From NCBI RefSeq assembly GCF_013760955.1, contig NZ_JACDUL010000002.1, forward strand, positions 380,719 through 444,718: a stretch of 64,000 nucleotides of DNA. Direction: 5' to 3'. The notes below the pieces were generated by a model. It ran no database searches. It saw only the letters and a program-made list of their open reading frames with translations, and was not told where the DNA came from. The position numbers were made by a program, and so were the translations under genes. This document shows positions 55,426 through 64,000 of this stretch, one piece after another. Numbering within the stretch: the first letter of the stretch is position 1; the number at the start of each line of letters is the position of its first letter. This DNA is from Methanococcus maripaludis (lineage in GTDB: Archaea; AGJL01; Methanococci; Methanococcales; Methanococcaceae).

Positions 55426-55671
55426 ATGACTGTAGAAATTATCGTTGATAAAGAAAAATGCACTGGTTGCGGTAAATGTTACAATAAGTGTCCTAAAGGC
55501 CCTAGAATTTATAAACAAGACCAAGACGGAAAATACTATGCATTTGATGTTTCAGATTGTCACAACTGTAAAATCTGCGTTGCAGCATGTCCTGTTGGTG
55601 CAATTCAGGTTAATTTAAAAAAACGCATTATTGAAAAACAAATTAATAAGTTAAAAGAAAAATTCCACTAG
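55426..55671 (+). CDS. Ferredoxin-like 2[4Fe-4S] protein
   Basis: An 81-residue protein with two clusters: CTGCGKCYNKCP and CHNCKICVAACP, separated by a short linker. The start at ATG 55426 is favoured by GTGA at 55417-55420. The frame is open upstream to 55318 and could give an N-terminal extension, but no supported start is there. The C-terminus is lysine-rich (KRIIEKQINKLKEKFH), unusual for a small ferredoxin and suggestive of partner binding. The partner is unknown. Confidence 0.85.
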   Translation: MTVEIIVDKEKCTGCGKCYNKCPKGPRIYKQDQDGKYYAFDVSDCHNCKICVAACPVGAIQVNLKKRIIEKQINKLKEKFH

Positions 55672-55874
55672 TTTTACAGTTTTTTCGTGGATCCAAAAAT
55701 ACATATAGCAATGTTTCAAAACACTTCTGCTAATACTTATTTTTTAATTACTTTTGAACCCCCAATTTAAAAATTAGATTTAAAAAATTTACAAATTTAC
55801 ACCATAATTTTTACGGTGATATTATCCAATCATCCCCTTTAGAAAACTTAAAAAATCCAGAATATCCATTTGGG

Positions 55875-58499
55875 TTGAAAAATGATGGCGAAATACTAGA
55901 TTTATTCGAACCTGCTGTCAAAAAATGGTGGGTAAATAAATTTGAAGCCTATAAATCAATTAATAATGGATATTTTACCCCACCTCAAAGGCTCGCAATT
56001 CCAAAAATTCATTTTGGAAGAAATACTTTAATTTGTAGCCCTACGGGAAGTGGAAAAACACTTAGCAGCTTTATTGCAATTATAAACGAACTTTTTAGAA
56101 TTGAAAAAGAAGAAGGGCTACAAAACAGTATATACTGCCTCTACATCAGCCCGCTAAAAAGTCTTGCAAACGACATTCACGTAAATTTAGACGAACCATT
56201 ATCTGAAGTAAAAGAAATTTTAAAAGAAGAAGGTAGCGAAATTACAGGAATTAGACATGCGATAAGGCATGGCGATACTTCAAATTATGAAAAATCAAAA
56301 ATGCTAAAAAATACGCCGCATATTTTAAATACAACTCCGGAAACTCTTGCAATTATATTAAATTCCCCAAAATTTAAGGAAAAATTAAAAACTGTTCGAT
56401 GGGTAATTATCGATGAAATCCACGCGCTTGCAGATAACAAAAGAGGAGTTCATTTAAGTATCAGCCTTGAACGACTTCGTGAGCTTACTAATCAGGAATT
56501 TTTAAGAATCGGGTGCAGTGCAACTGTTGAACCTTTAGAAATGGTTGCAGAATACCTTGGAGGGTATTATGACGATGGGTACAACAGACCCGTTGAAATA
56601 GTCGATACAAGGTTTGTTAGGGGATACGATTTAAAATTGCTGTGTCCTGTTGAGGATTTAATAAATAGAACTCCAAAAGAAATTTCTGAAAAGCTCTACG
56701 AAAAACTTGATAGGTTAATTCAAACTCATGAAAATACGCTCATATTTACAAATACGAGGGGTGGCGCTGAAAGAGTATTATATAATCTTAGAAAGCGTTA
56801 TCCTGGAAAATACGATGAAACAAACAGCGGATGCCACCACGGAAGTTTATCAAAAGAAAAAAGGCACGAACTCGAAGAAAAATTAAAAACAGGAAGCCTT
56901 AAATTTGCCACAACTAGCAGCAGCCTTGAACTTGGAATCGATATGCCATATATCGACCTTGTAGTTCAGATTGGAAGTCCAAAAAGTGTTAAAACTATGC
57001 TTCAAAGAATTGGTAGGGCAGGCCACGGAATTGGAAAGGTTGCCAAAGGTAGAATCATTGCACTTGACAGGGACGAACTTTTAGAGTGCGCTGTAATGCT
57101 TAAAAAAGCAATGGATGGTTTTATCGATAAAGTGCACATTCCAAAAGGTCCACTTGATGTTTTGATACAGCATATCTATGGAATTGCGATAAACGGATAT
57201 ATCGAGCTTGAAAGAGTAAAAAATATCATTAGAAGAAGTTATAACTACCACGAAATTACCGATGAAGAGTTTGATATTCTTTTAAACTACCTGACTGCAT
57301 CTTATGCTGGAATGGACGAAAAAAGGATATATTCAAAAATATGGTACGATCCAGACACAAAAATGATTGGAAAAACTGGAAAAACTGCAAGAGCAATTTA
57401 TTACATGAATATAGGCACAATTCCTGACGATTTCAGCTGTGACGTATATTTGAGGGGAACTACAGTCTGGGTTGGAAAACTCGATGAACAGTATTTGGAC
57501 AGGCTTGAAAAGGGCGATGTATTTACACTTGGTGGAGAACACCTTAAATTTCAGTATAGGCGTGGAAGCAAGGTTTATGTCGATAAAACAAGTGAAAGGC
57601 CAAATATTCCTAGCTGGTACTCTGAAAGACTGCCTTTAAGCTACGACCTTGGTAGAAATATCCTTCTTTTTAAAAAGGAAGCTGTTTCAAAATATAATGC
57701 AGGTAGACTCCTTGATCTTTTAAGTGAATACCCACTTGATTCAAATGCTACAAAAAGTCTTTACGGGCTTTTTAACCAGCAGATATTATACAAAGGAAAC
57801 GATAGCGTCAGTACATTAAATAAAATGGTTGTAGAAGGCCATATTTTTGATAAAAAAATGCATTACTACTTCCACAGTAATTACGGAAGGAAATTTAACG
57901 ACGGATTCAGCAGAGCTGTGGCTTATGCCCTGAGTAAACAGTACAAACTTGGAGTTTTGGTAAGTATTTCCGATAACGGATTTTCACTTGAATTTGCGAA
58001 AAACCAAAGAATTGATATTGAAAGTGTGGTAAAATCATTAACTCCTGAAAATATAAAAGATATCTTAAAACAGGCTCTTGATGGAACAAACCTGTTAAAA
58101 AGGATGTTTAGGATAAATGCGACAAGAAGTCTCATGATTTTGAGAAATTACATTGGACATAAAAAATCTGCGAAAAAACAGCAAGTAAGTGCAGATTTGC
58201 TAATAAATTACGCAAAAAGCCTCGATAGATTTGCACCCCTTGAGGAAACACTGCGAGAAATAATTGAAGATTCACTTGAACTTGATAATATTCGTGAAGT
58301 TTTGGGCGAAATTAGGAGCGGAAAATTAAAAATTAATATAATTGATGTTCCAATACCTACCCCGATGAGCTTTGGAATTGCAACACTTAATGCAAGCGAT
58401 TCAGTTCTTGCTGAAAATAAAAACCAGCTTTTGAAAGATTTCCACCAAATGGTAATCAAAATGATTGAATACGAAAAGGGAATTTCGCTTGAGGACTAA
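55875..58499 (+). CDS. lhr: Lhr-type ATP-dependent helicase
   Basis: A superfamily 2 helicase of the archaeal Lhr family, thought to act in DNA repair. Motif I is CSPTGSGKTLSSF, motif II DEIHALADNKRG, motif III GCSATVEP, motifs IV-VI include LIFTNTRGGAE, TSSSLELGIDMP and LQRIGRAGH. The large C-terminal part (~450 residues) contains the Lhr-specific winged-helix and beta domains. TTG 55875 is a conventional start choice. The same frame is open to an ATC at 55824 that sits three bases after GGTGAT, which makes the true start uncertain. The phosphoesterase gene follows after two bases. Confidence 0.93.
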   Translation: MKNDGEILDLFEPAVKKWWVNKFEAYKSINNGYFTPPQRLAIPKIHFGRNTLICSPTGSGKTLSSFIAIINELFRIEKEEGLQNSIYCLYISPLKSLANDIHVNLDEPLSEVKEILKEEGSEITGIRHAIRHGDTSNYEKSKMLKNTPHILNTTPETLAIILNSPKFKEKLKTVRWVIIDEIHALADNKRGVHLSISLERLRELTNQEFLRIGCSATVEPLEMVAEYLGGYYDDGYNRPVEIVDTRFVRGYDLKLLCPVEDLINRTPKEISEKLYEKLDRLIQTHENTLIFTNTRGGAERVLYNLRKRYPGKYDETNSGCHHGSLSKEKRHELEEKLKTGSLKFATTSSSLELGIDMPYIDLVVQIGSPKSVKTMLQRIGRAGHGIGKVAKGRIIALDRDELLECAVMLKKAMDGFIDKVHIPKGPLDVLIQHIYGIAINGYIELERVKNIIRRSYNYHEITDEEFDILLNYLTASYAGMDEKRIYSKIWYDPDTKMIGKTGKTARAIYYMNIGTIPDDFSCDVYLRGTTVWVGKLDEQYLDRLEKGDVFTLGGEHLKFQYRRGSKVYVDKTSERPNIPSWYSERLPLSYDLGRNILLFKKEAVSKYNAGRLLDLLSEYPLDSNATKSLYGLFNQQILYKGNDSVSTLNKMVVEGHIFDKKMHYYFHSNYGRKFNDGFSRAVAYALSKQYKLGVLVSISDNGFSLEFAKNQRIDIESVVKSLTPENIKDILKQALDGTNLLKRMFRINATRSLMILRNYIGHKKSAKKQQVSADLLINYAKSLDRFAPLEETLREIIEDSLELDNIREVLGEIRSGKLKINIIDVPIPTPMSFGIATLNASDSVLAENKNQLLKDFHQMVIKMIEYEKGISLED

Positions 58500-58501
58500 T
58501 T

Positions 58502-59212
58502 ATGAACATTAATGGACATGAAATCCAGTTTAAAGATAATGCAGTGTTTTTAGAAGAAACTAAAACTTTAATAATTGCAGATGTCCACGTTGGAATGGAA
58601 GAATTTATTCGGCGAACCGGTGTTTTATTCCCACTAAATGAAAAAAAAGAACTTCTAAAACGAATTAAAAATTTGATAATTGAATTTAAACCTGAAAAAC
58701 TTGTATTTTTAGGGGATTTTCTCCACCACTTTCAAAAAGTACCCTACAAAGTCTATGAAACAGTTCGAGAATTAAATTCCCTTTTAAAAAATCATGAAAT
58801 AATCGTAATTCGCGGAAATCACGATATAATGCTCGAATATATACTTAAGGAAAATACTAATTTTAAAATTTTAGATTACTTATTTGAAGATAAAATTTTA
58901 ATGGTTCACGGCGATAAAAAATTTGACGTTGATTTTAAATTTAATCTCTTAATCATGGGACATGAACATCCTGTTTTAGAAATAAATAAACAGAGGTTTC
59001 CAAGCTATCTTGAAATCGTTCAGAATGACTTTGAGATACTTGTAGCTCCTGCATTTTCAAACATTGCATCAGGGGTTAAAATAAACGAACTTGAAAGCAA
59101 CTTCATGTCACCCTACTTGAAAAAAGTTAAAAAAGAAGAGATATTCCCAATAGTTATTGGAGAAGAAGTTTTAAAATTTCCCGATCTCTCAATACTTGAA
59201 AAATTCCTGTAA
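58502..59212 (+). CDS. Lhr-associated metallophosphoesterase
   Basis: A 236-residue calcineurin-like phosphoesterase of the COG1407 type. Metal-binding motifs are clear: IIADVHVGMEEF near residue 25, FLGDFLHHFQK, IRGNHDIMLE and MGHEHPVLE. It follows lhr by two bases, an arrangement reported widely, suggesting joint function in nucleic-acid repair. It probably hydrolyses phosphodiesters or phosphomonoesters (family knowledge). Substrate unknown. Confidence 0.9.
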   Translation: MNINGHEIQFKDNAVFLEETKTLIIADVHVGMEEFIRRTGVLFPLNEKKELLKRIKNLIIEFKPEKLVFLGDFLHHFQKVPYKVYETVRELNSLLKNHEIIVIRGNHDIMLEYILKENTNFKILDYLFEDKILMVHGDKKFDVDFKFNLLIMGHEHPVLEINKQRFPSYLEIVQNDFEILVAPAFSNIASGVKINELESNFMSPYLKKVKKEEIFPIVIGEEVLKFPDLSILEKFL

Positions 59213-59263
59213 AATCTGATTTTTTAATTTTTAAATTTATTGTTAATTATTCCACTTTTAGTT

Positions 59264-60013
59264 TTATAAAAACGTTAACACAAAAAATGATGCTAAAAAG
59301 CAGTAATATCCAAAAATTTTAAGTTTTCCACCAATTACCATCCTTTTAACAAGATATAATCCCAAAAGTCCCGTTAAAAATGAAATAACAAATCCAAATA
59401 TCTGCTCTGTTGAAAAAGCTACATTGTGAAGTTCTAGTATCCCTGCACCAAACGTTACTGGAAGGCTCATTAAAAATGAATATTTTACAGCATCTTCTTT
59501 TTTCATTCCTAAAAAAAGCGCTGCAAAAAGCGTTGTTCCACTCCTTGAAATTCCAGGAAGTACTGAAAAAGCCTGAAATACTCCAACGATTAGTGCATCA
59601 AAATAAGGAATAGATTTAATTGTTTTTAGATTTTTATTCAGTTTATCTGAGAGAAGCATTAATATTCCTGTGATCGATAAAAAAATCCCGATCAGATAAG
59701 TTGATGAAAAAACTGATTCTATAAAATCTCCAAAAAATAATCCAACAAAAACTGCAGGAATTGTTGATAAAACAAGTTTTGATGCGAGGTTAATATACTC
59801 TTTATCTTTTTTTGAAATCCCGTTTATTATCTCAAAAACTTCAGATTTTACAAAAATTAAGACTGCCAGAAATGTTGCAAGGTGTAAAAATGCAAAATAA
59901 CCTACATCAGGTGTGCTGTTAAAAATTGCAGTAAATATTGCGAGGTGTCCAGAACTTGAAATCGGTAAAAATTCGGTAAGTCCCTGAACTATTCCTAGAA
60001 TTAATTCTTCCAT
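59264..60013 (-). CDS. uppP: Undecaprenyl-diphosphatase-type phosphatase
   Basis: Membrane phosphatase of the UppP/BacA family, recycling polyprenyl diphosphate lipid carriers. The [14 protein letters not shown] segment and the GISRSGTT motif contain the active-site residues, and about eight helices fill the 249 residues. In an archaeon it would act on dolichol- or undecaprenol-type carriers used for surface glycans (inference). It is a single leftward gene ending in the lhr-phosphoesterase region. Confidence 0.93.
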   Translation of the reverse strand: MEELILGIVQGLTEFLPISSSGHLAIFTAIFNSTPDVGYFAFLHLATFLAVLIFVKSEVFEIINGISKKDKEYINLASKLVLSTIPAVFVGLFFGDFIESVFSSTYLIGIFLSITGILMLLSDKLNKNLKTIKSIPYFDALIVGVFQAFSVLPGISRSGTTLFAALFLGMKKEDAVKYSFLMSLPVTFGAGILELHNVAFSTEQIFGFVISFLTGLLGLYLVKRMVIGGKLKIFGYYCFLASFFVLTFL

Positions 60014-60164
60014 TTTGTATGACCTGATTATTAGTTTGAGTTTCTAATAAATAGTAACTGTTCAATTAAATACTTTTTCTGTTACAAATAACTAAATACA
60101 AATACTTTAAATTAAATAATAAGTAGTTAATTACACGATTCATTTTGTTTTATTTGGTGATTTC

Positions 60165-60953
60165 ATGATTATTACGGTAGCTTCTGGAAAAGGAGGAGTT
60201 GGAAAAACGACAACTTCTGCAAATTTGGCGGTTGCACTTTCCAAACTCGGCAAAAAAACTATTGTAATTGATGGCGATATTTCAATGGCTAATTTAGGGC
60301 TGATATTTGATTTTGAAAAAAACAGACCGTCCATTCATGAAGTTCTCGCAGAAGAGTGTTCAGTAAGAGATGCAATTTACAAACATAAAACCGGTGCATT
60401 TGTACTTCCCGCAAGCCTTTCAATTGCAGGTTATAAAAAATCTGACCTAGATTTATTCCCTGATGTTATAAATGAAATTGCTGATGAATACGATTACGTA
60501 ATTATCGACGCTCCAGCAGGTTTGAATAAAGATATGGCAATTCACCTTGCAATTGCAGATAAAATCCTTCTTGTAGTAACTCCTGAGCTTTTTTCAATTG
60601 CGGATGCGATGAAAATTAAAGAAAGCAGCGAAATGGCAGGAACTAACGTAATGGGAATTGTTTTAAATAGAACTGGAAAAGATTTCGGTGAAATGGGGCC
60701 TGACGAAATTGAAATGATTTTGGAAGAAAAAATTGTTGGATTGATCCCCGAAGATGGAAATATTAGAAATGCGACCCTTAAAAAAATGGATGTAATCCAG
60801 TACAGTCCAAGAAGCCCCGCTTCAAAAGCATACACTGAACTTGCTCTAAAAGTTACAGGGTCATACGTTGACATGGATAAAATCGAAGAAATGTATAACG
60901 AAAGTTTCTTTGAAAAATTAAAAAGAAGCGTTTTTTCAAAATTTAAGAAATAA
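60165..60953 (+). CDS. minD: MinD/ParA-type ATPase
   Basis: A deviant Walker A ATPase of the MinD family, 262 residues. ASGKGGVGKTTTSANLAVAL is the P loop with the signature lysine, followed by IDGDISMANLGLIF and DYVIIDAPAGLNKDMAI (Walker B). The C-terminus ends with a basic/hydrophobic helix (EKLKRSVFSKFKK), similar to the MinD amphipathic membrane-targeting helix. Archaeal MinD homologues position surface or motility structures rather than division in many cases. GGTGAT precedes the ATG. Confidence 0.92.
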   Translation: MIITVASGKGGVGKTTTSANLAVALSKLGKKTIVIDGDISMANLGLIFDFEKNRPSIHEVLAEECSVRDAIYKHKTGAFVLPASLSIAGYKKSDLDLFPDVINEIADEYDYVIIDAPAGLNKDMAIHLAIADKILLVVTPELFSIADAMKIKESSEMAGTNVMGIVLNRTGKDFGEMGPDEIEMILEEKIVGLIPEDGNIRNATLKKMDVIQYSPRSPASKAYTELALKVTGSYVDMDKIEEMYNESFFEKLKRSVFSKFKK

Positions 60954-61003
60954 TTACTCTTTTTTGAACTTTTAAAATATTAAAAAAATAGAAAATTAAA
61001 ATT

Positions 61004-62383
61004 TTATTTTTTGCAACTTCCGCATTCAAATTTGCAAGACACGTCTGTTGGATATTCTCCGTTTAAACATGCTAAACAGAGGTCATCTCTTCCAATTGCT
61101 TCGACTAATCCTTCAACACTTAAATATGCAACAGAATCTGCACCAATCATTTCTGCTATTTCTTCATTGGTTTTTGAATTTGCAATTAATTCCTTTGTTG
61201 TAGCCATGTCTATTCCGTAAAAACATGGTGAAACAATTCTTGGTGACCCGATTCTCAGGTGAACTTCTTTTGCACCTGCTTTTTTAACCATTTTCATGAT
61301 TTTTCCAGATGTAGTTCCCCTTACAATACTATCATCAATCAACATGACTTTTTTATCTTTTAAAAGGTGTTTTACGGGGTTTAACTTCAATCTTACTGCA
61401 AGATCCCTTTCTTCCTGTGTTGGAAGGATAAATGTTCTTCCAATGTATCTATTCTTAATTAAAGCTTCGTAGTAAGGAATTTCTGCTTCTTCAGTGTACC
61501 CTTGTGAAAAAATAATTCCCGAATCTGGAACTGGTGATACAATATCGACTTCTTCAGGAGTCTCCCTTGCTAAAATCTTTCCAATATTTCTTCTAACTGC
61601 ATAAACGCTTATTCCATCGATTACTGAATCAGGCCTTGCAAAATAAACATATTCAAACATGCACGTTGATGCTTTTTCTTTTGCATTTGGTAATTTGTAT
61701 GTGTTAATTCCATTTTTATTTACAACAACCATTTCTCCAGGGGCAACATCCCTTTCGAATTCAACGTCAACGATATCAAGAGCACAGCTTTCAGAACTGA
61801 AATAGTATGCGCCGTCATCTTTTCCAATACATAATGGCTTAAATCCGTTTGGATCCCTTAAAGCTATCAATGTGTCATCGTAGATGATTAAAAGAGAATA
61901 AGCACCATTTAATTTTTGCGTCACGTTTGTGATTGCAGAAATAATATCATCATTTTTTAAAAGTTCCCTAACTAAAAGTTGAGCAATAACTTCAGAATCG
62001 GTTGTAGAAACAAAAATATGTCCCTTTTTTTCGAGTTCGTGTTTTAATTCTTTTGAATTTACAATATCCCCATTGTGGGCAATTGCAATTTTTCCAAAAG
62101 TGCTGTTTACAACAAACGGCTGACAGTTGTCAATTATGTTTCCGCCAGTTGTGGAATACCTTACATGGCCTACCCCAATATGGCCGTACAAATTTTGTAA
62201 TTCCTTGTTGGAAAATACTTCAGGAACCAATCCCAATCCCTTGTAGTGGCCTATTTCTTTGCCGTTTCCGACAGCAATTCCAGCACCTTCCTGCCCCCTG
62301 TGCTGAAGCGCGTAAAGACCATAGTAAACTTTTTTTACAATGTTACTTTTTTCATGAGAATAAATTCCAAAGATTCCACACAT
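61004..62383 (-). CDS. purF: Amidophosphoribosyltransferase
   Basis: First committed step of purine synthesis: PRPP and glutamine to phosphoribosylamine. ATG 62383 is chosen so that Cys2 becomes the N-terminal nucleophile (MCGIFGIYSHE). HRGQEGAGIAV, YGHIGVGHVRYST, the PRPP loop MLIDDSIVRGTT and EIPYYEALIKNRYIGRTF follow. C-terminal cysteines (CLACLNGEYP, CKFECGSCK) indicate the [4Fe-4S] form. The frame to 62392 is open but the ATG has the GTGAT Shine-Dalgarno upstream. Confidence 0.97.
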   Translation of the reverse strand: MCGIFGIYSHEKSNIVKKVYYGLYALQHRGQEGAGIAVGNGKEIGHYKGLGLVPEVFSNKELQNLYGHIGVGHVRYSTTGGNIIDNCQPFVVNSTFGKIAIAHNGDIVNSKELKHELEKKGHIFVSTTDSEVIAQLLVRELLKNDDIISAITNVTQKLNGAYSLLIIYDDTLIALRDPNGFKPLCIGKDDGAYYFSSESCALDIVDVEFERDVAPGEMVVVNKNGINTYKLPNAKEKASTCMFEYVYFARPDSVIDGISVYAVRRNIGKILARETPEEVDIVSPVPDSGIIFSQGYTEEAEIPYYEALIKNRYIGRTFILPTQEERDLAVRLKLNPVKHLLKDKKVMLIDDSIVRGTTSGKIMKMVKKAGAKEVHLRIGSPRIVSPCFYGIDMATTKELIANSKTNEEIAEMIGADSVAYLSVEGLVEAIGRDDLCLACLNGEYPTDVSCKFECGSCKK

Positions 62384-62426
62384 GATTATCACAGAATAAG
62401 ATTGATAGAATAACTAAATTAAACTG

Positions 62427-62436
62427 ATATATAAGT
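62427..62436 (-). promoter_or_regulatory. Probable TATA box for purF
   Basis: Reads CTTATATATC on the minus strand. Initiation about 25 bases downstream would fall near 62402, giving a leader of about 20 bases before ATG 62383. It lies in the gap between L37e and purF, so purF need not depend on readthrough from the LSm-L37e unit. Confidence 0.5.
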
Positions 62437-62518
62437 GTTACAAAAATTGAGTTTAAACGAGTGTTAAAAAAGTTAGTTTGGATTTTTATTTTAAGTAATA
62501 AAAAAGAAAGTGGGTATA

Positions 62519-62713
62519 TTATTTTACTCTGTTTCCTTTTCCGGTAACTTTTTTCCATTGCCATGCAAATCTTTTGATTTTTGAGCTTTTACCAAATCCG
62601 CATGCTGCACATACTTTTTTTCTTACGTGGAATGATCTTCTTCCACATCTTCTGCATACAATATGGTTTGAACCTTTATTGTGTTTACCTTGGGATGGTG
62701 TTCCTTTTGTCAT
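62519..62713 (-). CDS. rpl37e: Ribosomal protein L37e
   Basis: A 64-residue basic zinc-binding protein of the large ribosomal subunit. It has [20 protein letters not shown] and the two cysteine pairs [10 protein letters not shown] and CAACGFG. GGTGAAGTAA precedes the ATG. It is next to the LSm gene on the same strand (77 bases apart), the conserved archaeal order. Confidence 0.97.
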   Translation of the reverse strand: MTKGTPSQGKHNKGSNHIVCRRCGRRSFHVRKKVCAACGFGKSSKIKRFAWQWKKVTGKGNRVK

Positions 62714-62790
62714 TTACTTCACCGTGTTTATCTTTATCCTTATTTGCTATGTCGAGATCACATAAAAAACTAACTGTCGAATCAAAGAAA

Positions 62791-63009
62791 TTATAATGAA
62801 ACGTAGAGTACGTTGTCTCCCCTTACGACTAACATAGGGAATTCTTTTTCTTCATCGTTTTCGATTTTAGCGTTTTCTAAAGCAACGTTCATGTGTAAAT
62901 CGTATGCTTTTAATCTTCCTTTAACAACTTTACCATCTTTTAAGAAAACTGTTACGTTTGTATTGATTGACTTACCTAAAGCGTCTAATGGTCTTTGTGT
63001 ATCCATCAT
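62791..63009 (-). CDS. lsm: Sm-like RNA-binding protein
   Basis: A 72-residue archaeal LSm protein forming RNA-binding rings. It shows QRPLDALGKSINTNVTVFLK, DGKVVKGRLKAYDLHMNVAL (Sm1) and the Sm2 motif MLVVRGDNVLYVSL. The start at ATG 63009 has GAGGTG at -6; the upstream ATG at 63024 lies before that site and is not used. It is the first gene of the LSm-L37e pair. Confidence 0.97.
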   Translation of the reverse strand: MMDTQRPLDALGKSINTNVTVFLKDGKVVKGRLKAYDLHMNVALENAKIENDEEKEFPMLVVRGDNVLYVSL

Positions 63010-63074
63010 ATTCGCACCTCGCATAATAAAAAAACAACTGCTAATTCTAATTCGTAGAAATAAATAAATAGTTC

Positions 63075-63086
63075 TGATATATAATA
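63075..63086. promoter_or_regulatory. Shared TATA region of lsm and the divergent aconitase-family gene
   Basis: TGATATATAATA is TATA-like on both strands. The rightward gene could start transcription near 63105 and the leftward lsm near 63050. It is placed suitably for both, but only one may use it. Confidence 0.4.
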
Positions 63087-63140
63087 CTTTCCAAGTAAGT
63101 ACGCCTTATTTGTCATATGGTGCTATATGGAGGTATAAAC

Positions 63141-64000
63141 ATGGCAATGACCCTAGCTGAAAAAATTTTGGCAAAAGCTTCAGGAAATACTCAGGTTTCA
63201 CCTGGAGACATCGTTATGGCTAAAGTAGAAACCGCGATGGTTCATGATATCACTGGCCCACTTTCTGTAAATACCCTCAAGAAAGAAGGTATTTCAAAGG
63301 TTTGGGACAATGAAAAAATTGTGATTCCATTCGACCACCAGATACCTGCTGATAGCATCAACGCTGCTGAAAATCATATATTAATGAGAAACTTTGTAAA
63401 AGAACAAAATATCAAACACTTCTACGACATTAGAGAGGGAGTTTGCCACCAAGTATTGCCTGAAAAAGGCCACGTAGTTCCAGGAACCGTTGTTGTTGGG
63501 GCAGACAGCCACACCTGTACATACGGTGCATTTGGTGCATTTGCAACAGGTATTGGAAGCACCGACATGGCAGCAGTATTCGCAACCGGTGAACTCTGGT
63601 TTAAAGTTCCTGAAACACTCTATTTCAACATCAGTGGAGAATTAAAACCAGAAGTAATGTCTAAAGATGTAATATTGAGTATTATCGGAATGGTTGGAGC
63701 TGACGGTGCAACATACAAAGCTGCACAGTTTGCAGGAAACACAGTTGATAATATGACTATTGCATCAAGAATGTCAATGTCAAACATGGCTATTGAAATG
63801 GGCGGAAAAGCAGGTTTGATTGCTCCGGACGACAAAACAATTAATTATGTAAAAAATGCAATGGAAACCAACAACACCGCAAAACCATTCGAATTTATTC
63901 TTGGAGATAAAAATGCAGAATTTGAAGAAAAATTCGAAATTGAAGTAGATAACCTCGAACCTGTTATGGCATGCCCGCACAACGTGGATAATGTAAAAAC
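63141..64000 (+). CDS. LeuC/HacA-type 3-isopropylmalate dehydratase or homoaconitase large subunit (3' end missing)
   Basis: Aconitase-superfamily large subunit. Methanogens have two: LeuC for leucine and HacA for coenzyme B (homoaconitase). The visible N-terminal ~285 residues include [50 protein letters not shown] and [20 protein letters not shown]. The [4Fe-4S] cysteine motifs further on are cut by the window edge. LeuC versus HacA cannot be chosen from this part. GGAGGT at 63129-63134 precedes the ATG. Confidence 0.93.
   Translation, partial: MAMTLAEKILAKASGNTQVSPGDIVMAKVETAMVHDITGPLSVNTLKKEGISKVWDNEKIVIPFDHQIPADSINAAENHILMRNFVKEQNIKHFYDIREGVCHQVLPEKGHVVPGTVVVGADSHTCTYGAFGAFATGIGSTDMAAVFATGELWFKVPETLYFNISGELKPEVMSKDVILSIIGMVGADGATYKAAQFAGNTVDNMTIASRMSMSNMAIEMGGKAGLIAPDDKTINYVKNAMETNNTAKPFEFILGDKNAEFEEKFEIEVDNLEPVMACPHNVDNVK

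Overview
The window is a stretch of archaeal chromosome from a Methanococcus, most likely Methanococcus maripaludis or a close relative. This rests on the strongly AT-rich sequence, starts preceded by GGTGA or GGAGG Shine-Dalgarno sites with ATG, GTG and TTG all used, archaeal information-processing genes (SRP19, aRF1, tRNA splicing endonuclease, L37e, LSm, archaeal CoaD, a box C/D guide RNA) and methanogen-type genes (F420H2 oxidase FprA, TfuA, sulfolactate dehydrogenase-type enzyme, split transketolase, LeuC/HacA). No tRNA, rRNA, CRISPR array, insertion sequence or prophage was found.

Region 1 (1-11574) is a surface-glycan island. It holds mannose-1-phosphate guanylyltransferase (cut by the window edge), three GT2 glycosyltransferases, a decayed TupA-like gene, a hexapeptide acyltransferase, an alpha-1,2-fucosyltransferase (GT11), GDP-fucose synthase, GDP-mannose 4,6-dehydratase, a Wzx-type flippase, a UDP-glucose 4-epimerase-like enzyme and UTP-glucose-1-phosphate uridylyltransferase. 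Together they predict a route from mannose-1-phosphate through GDP-mannose to GDP-L-fucose and a lipid-linked, flipped fucosylated glycan. Gene remnants mark it as a region of turnover.

Region 2 (11647-25182) is mostly housekeeping: AEC transporter and CoaD, PEP synthase, the pstSCAB-phoU phosphate operon with a convergent winged-helix regulator, ArgD, a PLD-domain membrane protein overlapping tfuA, PyrI, SucC, a coiled-coil protein and SRP19.

Region 3 (25197-33185) has CorA and a DUF373 membrane protein, then two tandem polytopic proteins resembling repeat-unit polymerases with a single-span partner. These may be another part of surface-glycan assembly. The non-oxidative pentose-phosphate operon tktN-rpe-tktC follows.

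Region 4 (33186-49161) holds an M42 peptidase, two cysteine-rich metal-binding proteins, a DMT exporter, an orphan sensor histidine kinase, an HD phosphohydrolase, an OBG/YchF-type GTPase and a B12-binding-type radical SAM protein. An intergenic box C/D sRNA, probably directed at the peptidyl-transferase region of 23S rRNA, comes next. It is followed by ThiL, an archaeosortase, an NSUN-type methyltransferase, Tex, two tandem cyclophilins (one a lipoprotein), YjbQ and aRF1.

Region 5 (49351-64000) holds EndA with the sulfolactate/malate dehydrogenase, FprA, a short rubrerythrin and an Lrp/AsnC regulator beside a relic of a second copy of its own 3' end. ThiM-ThiE, a ferredoxin, the Lhr helicase with its partner phosphoesterase, UppP, a MinD-type ATPase, PurF and LSm-L37e follow. 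The window ends inside a LeuC/HacA-type aconitase-family large subunit.

The most noteworthy items are the C/D sRNA, the archaeal fucosylation cluster, the multiply frameshifted TupA-like pseudogene, the duplicated lrp tail, and the orphan kinase, archaeosortase and radical SAM genes. Nothing looks like an entirely new defence or mobile system.
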